Below, one piece after another: positions 36,045-49,428 of a stretch of DNA of 64,000 nt; the first letter of the stretch is position 1, and every line of letters begins with the position of its first letter. Under the pieces are notes generated by a model. That model made no database searches, was not told the DNA's origin, and worked only from the letters and a program-made list of their open reading frames with translations. Origin of the DNA: Brienomyrus brachyistius (lineage: Eukaryota > Chordata > Actinopteri > Osteoglossiformes > Mormyridae); contig NW_026042832.1 of assembly GCF_023856365.1 (NCBI RefSeq), positions 1 through 64,000 of the forward strand, given 5' to 3'. The position numbers and the translations under genes were made by a program.

Positions 36045-36728
36045 ACTATATAATATAAGGGAGATTTACGGGAAAATACTAATACGGGAGGACGGCGCGA
36101 AAGAGAAGTAAAATACGGTAGTTTCCCGGCCAAAACGGGAGACTTGACAGCCTGAGATGGCTTTTCCAGCGAAAACGACTTCATTATTTATCTGATTGAT
36201 TTATCGACAGACCATCATACTTTTTAGACGTTATAATAACAACACTCTATTGATCCCCCTCTTACTGTCCATGATACACAATGACGAGACACATGTTCAC
36301 TAATGACGAGAACTATTCTATTTTTCATGCCGGGTCCTTCAAATCTTACATTTACAAATCTTGTTCTTGTTCTCTGCTCGTTCCCGTAGATATATATTAT
36401 TATACGGAGATTTACGGAGTCTTCAAAGACGGTCCAGCTCAAGGATCACTGTTGCTGTGGTGTAGATTCTACGTACATCTTCTAGTAGACCTTCTGAGGG
36501 TACTTCACGCATTCTTGGTCGGAGGGTCCAGGTTTCCAGCTTAGCTTATTTCTTATTTCTCAGGTCAGCTGCTCTTGTATTCAGCCTACTAATATATATG
36601 GGGCTTGGTACCCAATCTCGGAATGTGGGGATGATGATATCTCCCCCCTGACCTGTCGTCCTGGCTCCCCCTTGTCGTAGCAATCGTGCTGTACCTCATC
36701 AATCTCTAGTTGTGATAGCAGTTGTTTC

Positions 36729-36800
36729 TGGCCACAACCGGGATTCGAACCCCGGTCTCCCGTGTGAAAGGCGGCGATCTTACCACTACACTATCCAGCA
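36729..36800 (-). tRNA. tRNA-Glu(TTC)-like, left copy of M1-22
   Basis: Consensus by eye. Confidence 0.58.
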
Positions 36801-36873
36801 ACTATATAATACAATATATAAAAAATATAATATAAATATAATATAAATATATAAAATATATAAAATATATTTT

Positions 36874-36945
36874 TGGCCACAACCGGGATTCGAACCCCGG
36901 TCTCCCGTGTGAAAGGCGGCGATCTTACCACTACACTATCCAGCA
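36874..36945 (-). tRNA. tRNA-Glu(TTC)-like, right copy of M1-22
   Basis: Consensus by eye. Confidence 0.58.
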
Positions 36946-37618
36946 ACTATATAATATAAGGGAGATTTACGGGAAAATACTAATACGGGAGGACGGCGCG
37001 AAAGAGAAGTAAAATACGGTAGTTTCCCGGCCAAAACGGGAGACTTGACAGCCTGAGATGGCTTTTCCAGCGAAAACGACTTCATTATTTATCTGATTGA
37101 TTTATCGACAGACCATCATACTTTTTAGACGTTATAATAACAACACTCTATTGATCCCCCTCTTACTGTCCATGATACACAATGACGAGACACATGTTCA
37201 CTAATGACGAGAACTATTCTATTTTTCATTCCTTCAAATCTTACATTTACAAATCTTGTTCTTGTTCTCTGCTCGTTCCCGTAGATATATATTATTATAC
37301 GGAGATTTACGGAGTCTTCAAAGACGGTCCAGCTCAAGGATCACTGTTGCTGTGGTGTAGATCAGCTGATCTGTAGTAGTCTTCTACGTACATCTTCTAG
37401 TAGACCTTCTGAGGGTACTTCACGCATTCTTGGTCGGAGGGTCCAGGTTTCCAGCTTAGCTTATTTCTTATTTCTCAGGTCAGCTGCTCTTGTATTCAGC
37501 CTACTAATATATATGGGGCTTGGTACCCAATCTCGGAATGTGGGGATGATGATATCTCCCCCCTGACCTGTCGTCCTGGCTCCCCCTTGTCGTAGCAATC
37601 GTGTTGTACCTCATCAAT

Positions 37619-39388
37619 GTAGGGAGCCGCCCACTGGCCCAATGGCGGAATCCAATGGCGCAGCCGAAGGCTGTGAATGCGTGTTGGTCCTTCCAAGCGC
37701 TCCTGGGAATTACTTACCCTTTTTAATATACAAGATATTCTTTTAGACACACATCTGACTCCATTTTATTAATGACCTTATTTCAGTATATTGTAGTCAT
37801 GACGTTTATGTTGTTCGGATTACTTCGGGACTCTCCTTTAGATTACCAACTCTAGTTTACCCCTGACGAAGGAGTCCGCCAGATTCGCCTCGGCCGACAG
37901 GGCGATCCGTGGGCTTGTTCCACAGGGTTTGTCTTAGATGCACGGAAATCGGCACCATTTAAGACAATGTCAGCCTCTGATTATTCGGGTCCCTCGACCT
38001 ATATAATTTCCCAAAGGCCCAGTGTCTGCCAATTACTGAGCATGTGGGTGCCTCGGAGATTAAGCCGATGTTTACCCGAACCACACGTACATCCACCTCA
38101 GAGGCTCAGCCGGGGGCAGCCCATATCATAACATGTGTCAACCTCAGCGGCTGTGACGGCGCACCTTTTGTTGCGGTAGTTTGTACGAGGTTTTACTTTG
38201 GGCTCGTCTCAGGGACTCCGCCGATGCCGCCCATTGTCTTACCATGTGAGCGTCTCAGGGACTATGCCCGGTGCCTAGGAACATAGTGTGTACGCCCCTC
38301 AGAGGGCAGACCGGTACCTTTCATCAGCATGTGTTGACCTCAGAGGTTAAGTCGGCCCGTAACTGAGCGTGTGCGAACTCCAGAGGTGCGGTTTTGGTAT
38401 CCACCTAACTTAACTTGGGCAGTCGAGTTTGGGACCCGGATAAAGGGGATTTAACCCAGAGGCTGCAAGATAGTATTTATCACTTTAGTCCTAATCAGGA
38501 TAGAAGTCCAATCTGGAAAGTTTATAAAGAAGTTAGCAAATCAGACAGTCATGAAGTAATCAAGACAACATTTATTAAACATATTACAATATATAATTAT
38601 TGACATGTGGCCACATACTTGTAAATACATTTGGACAAATACAATATTAAACAATCACATTCCTCAGCTGAGAGTGCACAAAGTTCTGCGGAAAGTATCT
38701 GACTACAGATGGACTTTCACGCAGTTCTCTGTGGGAGCTCTGATTACAGAGTAACTCCCCGAATCCTTCTGAGGCCCTTCCTTAAGTATCCAAACCAGGT
38801 GATGGCATGTCTCTGAAGACTGACCAATTTCGGTCAACGGTTAATTTTAGGGGCATTGTTGGCCTTGGTTCTCAAGTCCTCAGCCAATCAGATCACTTTA
38901 GGGGGTGGTCGTAATTCCCTTGTTCTGCCATGTGAGAGGCTCTCTCAGTTTGGTGGGTTTAGCCGAAGTTTCTATAGTTCTCTTAGGGAAAACTATACTG
39001 CCTTAAATCTGAGTGTATAACACTCGCCGTCTCATGCCTATTCAAACGAGACCAAACATGCGTGTATTTGTCCCTAACATCTATGTGTGGTGAGTTATCC
39101 TATTTCTAGTGGAAAAGGTGTCTGTGTCTGGGGACTGACAGCTGTTGTTGCTGTGGTTTGACTGTGGAACTCCGGCCACTCCAGGGGGTGAAAGGTCTTG
39201 CTTTTTCTGTATTGCTCCAGTTATTCTCAGGAGCCGGCAGGGCTTTGCCTTCCTTAAAAGGGATGGTTTGATGCGTGGAGTCCAATCTTGCCTGGGCCAG
39301 TGGATCCTTTTCTTGGAGCTCTGAGATGGACTGATGCAGGCTGATCAGAGTTGGGGCCTGCAGGACCTATAAGTTTTATGTCCTTACA
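37619..39388. repeat. M2-12, lacks the terminal CATCAAT
   Basis: Joined at shared ACA directly into a tRNA-like copy ('ccttacaaccggg'), so the M1 leader, left tRNA-like copy and A/T spacer are gone. Confidence 0.92.
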
Positions 39389-39452
39389 ACCGGGATTCGA
39401 ACCCCGGTCTCCCGTGTGAAAGGCAGCGATCTTACCACTACACTATCCAGCA
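39386..39452 (-). pseudogene. Truncated tRNA-Glu(TTC)-like copy of M1-23
   Basis: Lacks the outermost 5 bases of the 3' end because of the M2 fusion. Also C to T in the anticodon stem (G to A at plus 39425). A and B boxes remain. Confidence 0.5.
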
Positions 39453-40131
39453 ACTATATAATATAAGGGAGATTTACGGGAAAATACTAATACGGGAGGA
39501 CGGCGCGAAAGAGAAGTAAAATACGGTAGTTTCCCGGCCAAAACGGGAGACTTGACAGCCTGAGATGGCTTTTCCAGCGAAAACGACTTCATTATTTATC
39601 TGATTGATTTATCGACAGACCATCATACTTTTTAGACGTTATAATAACAACACTCTATTGATCCCCCTCTTACTGTCCATGATACACAATGACGAGACAC
39701 ATGTTCACTAATGACGAGAACTATTCTATTTTTCATGCCGGGTCCTTCAAATCTTACATTTACAAATCTTGTTCTTGTTCTCTGCTCGTTCCCGTAGATA
39801 TATATTATTATACGGAGATTTACGGAGTCTTCAAAGACGGTCCAGCTCAAGGATCACTGTTGCTGTGGTGTAGATCAGCTGATCTGTAGTAGTCTTCTAC
39901 GTACATCTTCTAGTAGACCTTCTGAGGGTACTTCACGCATTCTTGGTCGGAGGGTCCAGGTTTCCAGCTTAGCTTATTTCTTATTTCTCAGGTCAGCTGC
40001 TCTTGTATTCAGCCTACTAATATATATGGGGCTTGGTACCCAATCTCGGAATGTGGGGATGATGATATCTCCCCCCTGACCTGTCGTCCTGGCTCCCCCT
40101 TGTCGTAGCAATCGTGTTGTACCTCATCAAT
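39389..40131. repeat. M1-23, short form, single tRNA-like copy
   Basis: Body matches M1-03 from the right tRNA-like copy onward. Confidence 0.92.
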
Positions 40132-40156
40132 CTCTAGTTGTGATAGCAGTTGTTTC

Positions 40157-40228
40157 TGGCCACAACCGGGATTCGAACCCCGGTCTCCCGTGTGAAAGGC
40201 GGCGATCTTACCACTACACTATCCAGCA
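40157..40228 (-). tRNA. tRNA-Glu(TTC)-like, left copy of M1-24
   Basis: Consensus by eye. Confidence 0.58.
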
Positions 40229-40301
40229 ACTATATAATACAATATATAAAAAATATAATATAAATATAATATAAATATATAAAATATATAAAATATATTT
40301 T

Positions 40302-40373
40302 TGGCCACAACCGGGATTCGAACCCCGGTCTCCCGTGTGAAAGGCGGCGATCTTACCACTACACTATCCAGCA
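40302..40373 (-). tRNA. tRNA-Glu(TTC)-like, right copy of M1-24
   Basis: Consensus by eye. Confidence 0.58.
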
Positions 40374-41052
40374 ACTATATAATATAAGGGAGATTTACGG
40401 GAAAATACTAATACGGGAGGACGGCGCGAAAGAGAAGTAAAATACGGTAGTTTCCCGGCCAAAACGGGAGACTTGACAGCCTGAGATGGCTTTTCCAGCG
40501 AAAACGACTTCATTATTTATCTGATTGATTTATCGACAGACCATCATACTTTTTAGACGTTATAATAACAACACTCTATTGATCCCCCTCTTACTGTCCA
40601 TGATACACAATGACGAGACACATGTTCACTAATGACGAGAACTATTCTATTTTTCATGCCGGGTCCTTCAAATCTTACATTTACAAATCTTGTTCTTGTT
40701 CTCTGCTCGTTCCCGTAGATATATATTATTATACGGAGATTTACGGAGTCTTCAAAGACGGTCCAGCTCAAGGATCACTGTTGCTGTGGTGTAGATCAGC
40801 TGATCTGTAGTAGTCTTCTACGTACATCTTCTAGTAGACCTTCTGAGGGTACTTCACGCATTCTTGGTCGGAGGGTCCAGGTTTCCAGCTTAGCTTATTT
40901 CTTATTTCTCAGGTCAGCTGCTCTTGTATTCAGCCTACTAATATATATGGGGCTTGGTACCCAATCTCGGAATGTGGGGATGATGATATCTCCCCCCTGA
41001 CCTGTCGTCCTGGCTCCCCCTTGTCGTAGCAATCGTGTTGTACCTCATCAAT

Positions 41053-42827
41053 GTAGGGAGCCGCCCACTGGCCCAATGGCGGAATCCAATGGCGCAGCCG
41101 AAGGCTGTGAATGCGTGTTGGTCCTTCCAAGCGCTCCTGGGAATTACTTACCCTTTTTAATATACAAGATATTCTTTTAGACACACATCTGACTCCATTT
41201 TATTAATGACCTTATTTCAGTATATTGTAGTCATGACGTTTATGTTGTTCGGATTACTTCGGGACTCTCCTTTAGATTACCAACTCTAGTTTACCCCTGA
41301 CGAAGGAGTCCGCCAGATTCGCCTCGGCCGACAGGGCGATCCGTGGGCTTGTTCCACAGGGTTTGTCTTAGATGCACGGAAATCGGCACCATTTAAGACA
41401 ATGTCAGCCTCTGATTATTCGGGTCCCTCGACCTATATAATTTCCCAAAGGCCCAGTGTCTGCCAATTACTGAGCATGTGGGTGCCTCGGAGATTAAGCC
41501 GATGTTTACCCGAACCACACGTACATCCACCTCAGAGGCTCAGCCGGGGGCAGCCCATATCATAACATGTGTCAACCTCAGCGGCTGTGACGGCGCACCT
41601 TTTGTTGCGGTAGTTTGTACGAGGTTTTACTTTGGGCTCGTCTCAGGGACTCCGCCGATGCCGCCCATTGTCTTACCATGTGAGCGTCTCAGGGACTATG
41701 CCCGGTGCCTAGGAACATAGTGTGTACGCCCCTCAGAGGGCAGACCGGTACCTTTCATCAGCATGTGTTGACCTCAGAGGTTAAGTCGGCCCGTAACTGA
41801 GCGTGTGCGAACTCCAGAGGTGCGGTTTTGGTATCCACCTAACTTAACTTGGGCAGTCGAGTTTGGGACCCGGATAAAGGGGATTTAACCCAGAGGCTGC
41901 AAGATAGTATTTATCACTTTAGTCCTAATCAGGATAGAAGTCCAATCTGGAAAGTTTATAAAGAAGTTAGCAAATCAGACAGTCATGAAGTAATCAAGAC
42001 AACATTTATTAAACATATTACAATATATAATTATTGACATGTGGCCACATACTTGTAAATACATTTGGACAAATACAATATTAAACAATCACATTCCTCA
42101 GCTGAGAGTGCACAAAGTTCTGCGGAAAGTATCTGACTACAGATGGACTTTCACGCAGTTCTCTGTGGGAGCTCTGATTACAGAGTAACTCCCCGAATCC
42201 TTCTGAGGCCCTTCCTTAAGTATCCAAACCAGGTGATGGCATGTCTCTGAAGACTGACCAATTTCGGTCAACGGTTAATTTTAGGGGCATTGTTGGCCTT
42301 GGTTCTCAAGTCCTCAGCCAATCAGATCACTTTAGGGGGTGGTCGTAATTCCCTTGTTCTGCCATGTGAGAGGCTCTCTCAGTTTGGTGGGTTTAGCCGA
42401 AGTTTCTATAGTTCTCTTAGGGAAAACTATACTGCCTTAAATCTGAGTGTATAACACTCGCCGTCTCATGCCTATTCAAACGAGACCAAACATGCGTGTA
42501 TTTGTCCCTAACATCTATGTGTGGTGAGTTATCCTATTTCTAGTGGAAAAGGTGTCTGTGTCTGGGGACTGACAGCTGTTGTTGCTGTGGTTTGACTGTG
42601 GAACTCCGGCCACTCCAGGGGGTGAAAGGTCTTGCTTTTTCTGTATTGCTCCAGTTATTCTCAGGAGCCGGCAGGGCTTTGCCTTCCTTAAAAGGGATGG
42701 TTTGATGCGTGGAGTCCAATCTTGCCTGGGCCAGTGGATCCTTTTCTTGGAGCTCTGAGATGGACTGATGCAGGCTGATCAGAGTTGGGGCCTGCAGGAC
42801 CTATAAGTTTTATGTCCTTACATCAAT
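41053..42827. repeat. M2-13, 1775 bp
   Basis: Full length. Confidence 0.94.
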
Positions 42828-42852
42828 CTCTAGTTGTGATAGCAGTTGTTTC

Positions 42853-42924
42853 TGGCCACAACCGGGATTCGAACCCCGGTCTCCCGTGTGAAAGGCGGCG
42901 ATCTTACCACTACACTATCCAGCA
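42853..42924 (-). tRNA. tRNA-Glu(TTC)-like, left copy of M1-25
   Basis: Consensus by eye. Confidence 0.58.
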
Positions 42925-42997
42925 ACTATATAATACAATATATAAAAAATATAATATAAATATAATATAAATATATAAAATATATAACATATATTTT

Positions 42998-43069
42998 TGG
43001 CCACAACCGGGATTCGAACCCCGGTCTCCCGTGTGAAAGGCGGCGATCTTACCACTACACTATCCAGCA
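42998..43069 (-). tRNA. tRNA-Glu(TTC)-like, right copy of M1-25
   Basis: Consensus, but the first downstream TTTT is changed to TGTT (plus 'ataacat', about 42986-42989). Confidence 0.57.
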
Positions 43070-43777
43070 ACTATATAATATAAGGGAGATTTACGGGAAA
43101 ATACTAATACGGGAGGACGGCGCGAAAGAGAAGTAAAATACGGTAGTTTCCCGGCCAAAACGGGAGACTTGACAGCCTGAGATGGCTTTTCCAGCGAAAA
43201 CGACTTCATTATTTATCTGATTGATTTATCGACAGACCATCATACTTTTTAGACGTTATAATAACAACACTCTATTGATCCCCCTCTTACTGTCCATGAT
43301 ACACAATGACGAGACACATGTTCACTAATGACGAGAACTATTCTATTTTTCATGCCGGGTCCTTCAAATCTTACATTTACAAATCTTGTTCTTGTTCTCT
43401 GCTCGTTCCCGTAGATATATATTATTATACGGAGATTTACGGAGTCTTCAAAGACGGTCCAGCTCAAGGATCACTGTTGCTCAGCTCACTGTTGATCAGC
43501 TGATCTGTAGTAGTCTTCTACGTACATCTTCTAGTAGACCTTCTGAGGGTACTTCACGCATTCTTGGTCGGAGGGTCCAGGTTTCCAGCTTAGCTTATTT
43601 CTTATTTCTCAGGTCAGCTGCTCTTGTATTCAGCCTACTAATATATATGGGGCTTGGTACCCAATCTCGGAATGTGGGGATGATGATATCTCCCCCCTGA
43701 CCTGTCGTCCTGGCTCCCCCTTGTCGTAGCAATCGTGTTGTACCTCATCAATCTCTAGTTGTGATAGCAGTTGTTTC

Positions 43778-43849
43778 TGGCCACAACCGGGATTCGAACC
43801 CCGGTCTCCCGTGTGAAAGGCGGCGATCTTACCACTACACTATCCAGCA
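43778..43849 (-). tRNA. tRNA-Glu(TTC)-like, left copy of M1-26
   Basis: Consensus by eye. Confidence 0.58.
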
Positions 43850-43922
43850 ACTATATAATACAATATATAAAAAATATAATATAAATATAATATAAATATA
43901 TAAAATATATAAAATATATTTT

Positions 43923-43994
43923 TGGCCACAACCGGGATTCGAACCCCGGTCTCCCGTGTGAAAGGCGGCGATCTTACCACTACACTACCCAGCA
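43923..43994 (-). tRNA. tRNA-Glu(TTC)-like, right copy of M1-26
   Basis: T to C at plus 43988 (acceptor 5' strand, just before the A box). Confidence 0.57.
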
Positions 43995-44718
43995 ACTATA
44001 TAATATAAGGGAGATTTACGGGAAAATACTAATACGGGAGGACGGCGGGAAAGAGAAGTAAAATACGGTAGTTTCCCGGCCAAAACGGGAGACTTGACAG
44101 CCTGAGATGGCTGATCTCCCTTATACTACAGTCGGTCCGGCCCCTGGCTTTTCCAGCGTGTTCGCGAAAACGACTTCATTATTCATCTGATTGATTTATC
44201 GACAGACCATCATACTTTTTAGACGTTATAATAACAACACTCTATTGATCCCCCTCTTACTGTCCATGATACACAATGACGAGACACATGTTCACTAATG
44301 ACGAGAACTATTCTATTTTTCATGCCGGGTCCTTCAAATCTTACATTTACAAATCTTGTTCTTGTTCTCTGCTCGTTCCCGTAGATATATATTATTATAC
44401 GGAGATTTACGGAGTCTTCAAAGACGGTCCAGCTCAAGGATCACTGTTGCTGTGGTGTAGATCAGCTGATCTGTAGTAGTCTTCTACGTACATCTTCTAG
44501 TAGACCTTCTGAGGGTACTTCACGCATTCTTGGTCGGAGGGTCCAGGTTTCCAGCTTAGCTTATTTCTTATTTCTCAGGTCAGCTGCTCTTGTATTCAGC
44601 CTACTAATATATATGGGGCTTGGTACCCAATCTCGGAATGTGGGGATGATGATATCTCCCCCCTGACCTGTCGTCCTGGCTCCCCCTTGTCGTAGCAATC
44701 GTGTTGTACCTCATCAAT

Positions 44719-46490
44719 GTAGGGAGCCGCCCACTGGCCCAATGGCGGAATCCAATGGCGCAGCCGAAGGCTGTGAATGCGTGTTGGTCCTTCCAAGCGC
44801 TCCTGGGAATTACTTACCCTTTTTAATATACAAGATATTCTTTTAGACACACATCTGACTCCATTTTATTAATGACCTTATTTCAGTATATTGTAGTCAT
44901 GACGTTTATGTTGTTCGGATTACTTCGGGACTCTCCTTTAGATTACCAACTCTAGTTTACCCCTGACGAAGGAGTCCGCCAGATTCGCCTCGGCCGACAG
45001 GGCGATCCGTGGGCTTGTTCCACAGGGTTTGTCTTAGATGCACGGAAATCGGCACCATTTAAGACAATGTCAGCCTCTGATTATTCGGGTCCCTCGACCT
45101 ATATAATTTCCCAAAGGCCCAGTGTCTGCCAATTACTGAGCATGTGGGTGCCTCGGAGATTAAGCCGATGTTTACCCGAACCACACGTACATCCACCTCA
45201 GAGGCTCAGCCGGGGGCAGCCCATATCATAACATGTGTCAACCTCAGCGGCTGTGACGGCGCACCTTTTGTTGCGGTAGTTTGTACGAGGTTTTACTTTG
45301 GGCTCGTCTCAGGGACTCCGCCGATGCCGCCCATTGTCTTACCATGTGAGCGTCTCAGGGACTATGCCCGGTGCCTAGGAACATAGTGTGTACGCCCCTC
45401 AGAGGGCAGACCGGTACCTTTCATCAGCATGTGTTGACCTCAGAGGTTAAGTCGGCCCGTAACTGAGCGTGTGCGAACTCCAGAGGTGCGGTTTTGGTAT
45501 CCACCTAACTTAACTTGGGCAGTCGAGTTTGGGACCCGGATAAAGGGGATTTAACCCAGAGGCTGCAAGATAGTATTTATCACTTTAGTCCTAATCAGGA
45601 TAGAAGTCCAATCTGGAAAGTTTATAAAGAAGTTAGCAAATCAGACAGTCATGAAGTAATCAAGACAACATTTATTAAACATATTACAATATATAATTAT
45701 TGACATGTGGCCACATACTTGTAAATACATTTGGACAAATACAATATTAAACAATCACCCTCAGCTGAGAGTGCACAAAGTTCTGCGGAAAGTATCTGAC
45801 TACAGATGGACTTTCACGCAGTTCTCTGTGGGAGCTCTGATTACAGAGTAACTCCCCGAATCCTTCTGAGGCCCTTCCTTAAGTATCCAAACCAGGTGAT
45901 GGCATGTCTCTGAAGACTGACCAATTTCGGTCAACGGTTAATTTTAGGGGCATTGTTGGCCTTGGTTCTCAAGTCCTCAGCCAATCAGATCACTTTAGGG
46001 GGTGGTCGTAATTCCCTTGTTCTGCCATGTGAGAGGCTCTCTCAGTTTGGTGGGTTTAGCCGAAGTTTCTATAGTTCTCTTAGGGAAAACTATACTGCCT
46101 TAAATCTGAGTGTATAACACTCGCCGTCTCATGCCTATTCAAACGAGACCAAACATGCGTGTATTTGTCCCTAACATCTATGTGTGGTGAGTTATCCTAT
46201 TTCTAGTGGAAAAGGTGTCTGTGTCTGGGGACTGACAGCTGTTGTTGCTGTGGTTTGACTGTGGAACTCCGGCCACTCCAGGGGGTGAAAGGTCTTGCTT
46301 TTTCTGTATTGCTCCAGTTATTCTCAGGAGCCGGCAGGGCTTTGCCTTCCTTAAAAGGGATGGTTTGATGCGTGGAGTCCAATCTTGCCTGGGCCAGTGG
46401 ATCCTTTTCTTGGAGCTCTGAGATGGACTGATGCAGGCTGATCAGAGTTGGGGCCTGCAGGACCTATAAGTTTTATGTCCTTACATCAAT
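44719..46490. repeat. M2-14, 1772 bp
   Basis: 3-bp loss in 'aatcaccctcagctg' near 45759. Confidence 0.94.
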
Positions 46491-46515
46491 CTCTAGTTGT
46501 GATAGCAGTTGTTTC

Positions 46516-46587
46516 TGGCCACAACCGGGATTCGAACCCCGGTCTCCCGTGTGAAAGGCGGCGATCTTACCACTACACTATCCAGCA
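46516..46587 (-). tRNA. tRNA-Glu(TTC)-like, left copy of M1-27
   Basis: Consensus by eye. Confidence 0.58.
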
Positions 46588-46660
46588 ACTATATAATACA
46601 ATATATAAAAAATATAATATAAATATAATATAAATATATAAAATATATAAAATATATTTT

Positions 46661-46732
46661 TGGCCACAACCGGGATTCGAACCCCGGTCTCCCGTGTGAA
46701 AGGCGGCGATCTTACCACTACACTATCCAGCA
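46661..46732 (-). tRNA. tRNA-Glu(TTC)-like, right copy of M1-27
   Basis: Consensus by eye. Confidence 0.58.
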
Positions 46733-47411
46733 ACTATATAATATAAGGGAGATTTACGGGAAAATACTAATACGGGAGGACGGCGCGAAAGAGAAGTAAA
46801 ATACGGTAGTTTCCCGGCCAAAACGGGAGACTTGACAGCCTGAGATGGCTTTTCCAGCGAAAACGACTTCATTATTTATCTGATTGATTTATCGACAGAC
46901 CATCATACTTTTTAGACGTTATAATAACAACACTCTATTGATCCCCCTCTTACTGTCCATGATACACAATGACGAGACACATGTTCACTAATGACGAGAA
47001 CTATTCTATTTTTCATGCCGGGTCCTTCAAATCTTACATTTACAAATCTTGTTCTTGTTCTCTGCTCGTTCCCGTAGATATATATTATTATACGGAGATT
47101 TACGGAGTCTTCAAAGACGGTCCAGCTCAAGGATCACTGTTGCTGTGGTGTAGATCAGCTGATCTGTAGTAGTCTTCTACGTACATCTTCTAGTAGACCT
47201 TCTGAGGGTACTTCACGCATTCTTGGTCGGAGGGTCCAGGTTTCCAGCTTAGCTTATTTCTTATTTCTCAGGTCAGCTGCTCTTGTATTCAGCCTACTAA
47301 TATATATGGGGCTTGGTACCCAATCTCGGAATGTGGGGATGATGATATCTCCCCCCTGACCTGTCGTCCTGGCTCCCCCTTGTCGTAGCAATCGTGTTGT
47401 ACCTCATCAAT

Positions 47412-49186
47412 GTAGGGAGCCGCCCACTGGCCCAATGGCGGAATCCAATGGCGCAGCCGAAGGCTGTGAATGCGTGTTGGTCCTTCCAAGCGCTCCTGGG
47501 AATTACTTACCCTTTTTAATATACAAGATATTCTTTTAGACACACATCTGACTCCATTTTATTAATGACCTTATTTCAGTATATTGTAGTCATGACGTTT
47601 ATGTTGTTCGGATTACTTCGGGACTCTCCTTTAGATTACCAACTCTAGTTTACCCCTGACGAAGGAGTCCGCCAGATTCGCCTCGGCCGACAGGGCGATC
47701 CGTGGGCTTGTTCCACAGGGTTTGTCTTAGATGCACGGAAATCGGCACCATTTAAGACAATGTCAGCCTCTGATTATTCGGGTCCCTCGACCTATATAAT
47801 TTCCCAAAGGCCCAGTGTCTGCCAATTACTGAGCATGTGGGTGCCTCGGAGATTAAGCCGATGTTTACCCGAACCACACGTACATCCACCTCAGAGGCTC
47901 AGCCGGGGGCAGCCCATATCATAACATGTGTCAACCTCAGCGGCTGTGACGGCGCACCTTTTGTTGCGGTAGTTTGTACGAGGTTTTACTTTGGGCTCGT
48001 CTCAGGGACTCCGCCGATGCCGCCCATTGTCTTACCATGTGAGCGTCTCAGGGACTATGCCCGGTGCCTAGGAACATAGTGTGTACGCCCCTCAGAGGGC
48101 AGACCGGTACCTTTCATCAGCATGTGTTGACCTCAGAGGTTAAGTCGGCCCGTAACTGAGCGTGTGCGAACTCCAGAGGTGCGGTTTTGGTATCCACCTA
48201 ACTTAACTTGGGCAGTCGAGTTTGGGACCCGGATAAAGGGGATTTAACCCAGAGGCTGCAAGATAGTATTTATCACTTTAGTCCTAATCAGGATAGAAGT
48301 CCAATCTGGAAAGTTTATAAAGAAGTTAGCAAATCAGACAGTCATGAAGTAATCAAGACAACATTTATTAAACATATTACAATATATAATTATTGACATG
48401 TGGCCACATACTTGTAAATACATTTGGACAAATACAATATTAAACAATCACATTCCTCAGCTGAGAGTGCACAAAGTTCTGCGGAAAGTATCTGACTACA
48501 GATGGACTTTCACGCAGTTCTCTGTGGGAGCTCTGATTACAGAGTAACTCCCCGAATCCTTCTGAGGCCCTTCCTTAAGTATCCAAACCAGGTGATGGCA
48601 TGTCTCTGAAGACTGACCAATTTCGGTCAACGGTTAATTTTAGGGGCATTGTTGGCCTTGGTTCTCAAGTCCTCAGCCAATCAGATCACTTTAGGGGGTG
48701 GTCGTAATTCCCTTGTTCTGCCATGTGAGAGGCTCTCTCAGTTTGGTGGGTTTAGCCGAAGTTTCTATAGTTCTCTTAGGGAAAACTATACTGCCTTAAA
48801 TCTGAGTGTATAACACTCGCCGTCTCATGCCTATTCAAACGAGACCAAACATGCGTGTATTTGTCCCTAACATCTATGTGTGGTGAGTTATCCTATTTCT
48901 AGTGGAAAAGGTGTCTGTGTCTGGGGACTGACAGCTGTTGTTGCTGTGGTTTGACTGTGGAACTCCGGCCACTCCAGGGGGTGAAAGGTCTTGCTTTTTC
49001 TGTATTGCTCCAGTTATTCTCAGGAGCCGGCAGGGCTTTGCCTTCCTTAAAAGGGATGGTTTGATGCGTGGAGTCCAATCTTGCCTGGGCCAGTGGATCC
49101 TTTTCTTGGAGCTCTGAGATGGACTGATGCAGGCTGATCAGAGTTGGGGCCTGCAGGACCTATAAGTTTTATGTCCTTACATCAAT
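47412..49186. repeat. M2-15, 1775 bp
   Basis: Full length. Confidence 0.94.
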
Positions 49187-49211
49187 CTCTAGTTGTGATA
49201 GCAGTTGTTTC

Positions 49212-49283
49212 TGGCCACAACCGGGATTCGAACCCCGGTCTCCCGTGTGAAAGGCGGCGATCTTACCACTACACTATCCAGCA
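49212..49283 (-). tRNA. tRNA-Glu(TTC)-like, left copy of M1-28
   Basis: Consensus by eye. Confidence 0.58.
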
Positions 49284-49356
49284 ACTATATAATACAATAT
49301 ATAAAAAATATAATATAAATATAATATAAATATATAAAATATATAAAATATATTTT

Positions 49357-49428
49357 TGGCCACAACCGGGATTCGAACCCCGGTCTCCCGTGTGAAAGGC
49401 GGCGATCTTACCACTACACTATCCAGCA
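49357..49428 (-). tRNA. tRNA-Glu(TTC)-like, right copy of M1-28
   Basis: Consensus by eye. Confidence 0.58.

Larger units (their letters stand above)
35803..36703. repeat. M1-21, short form, 901 bp
   Basis: 20-bp deletion at 'gtgtagattctacgtac' (about 36467) removes most of the palindrome. Confidence 0.93.
36704..37618. repeat. M1-22, short form, 915 bp
   Basis: 6-bp deletion in 'tttttcattccttc' near 37230. Confidence 0.93.
40132..41052. repeat. M1-24, short form, 921 bp
   Basis: Matches M1-03. Confidence 0.94.
42828..43752. repeat. M1-25, short form, 925 bp
   Basis: Local rewrite 'ttgctcagctcactgttgat' near 43478-43497 replaces 'ttgctgtggtgtagat', probably a copied 'gctcactgttg' segment. 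It fuses short frames into a spurious 104-codon ORF. Confidence 0.92.
43753..44718. repeat. M1-26, third form, 966 bp
   Basis: In the long-form insert, 'gtctctggccacgcccc' is replaced by a segment containing ATCTCCCTTATA (44114-44125), the exact reverse complement of 44004-44015. Confidence 0.93.
46491..47411. repeat. M1-27, short form, 921 bp
   Basis: Matches M1-03. Confidence 0.94.

Noticed and set aside
43386..43700. 104-codon ORF in M1-25
   Set aside because: Arises from a local rearrangement that joins short frames; absent from all other modules.
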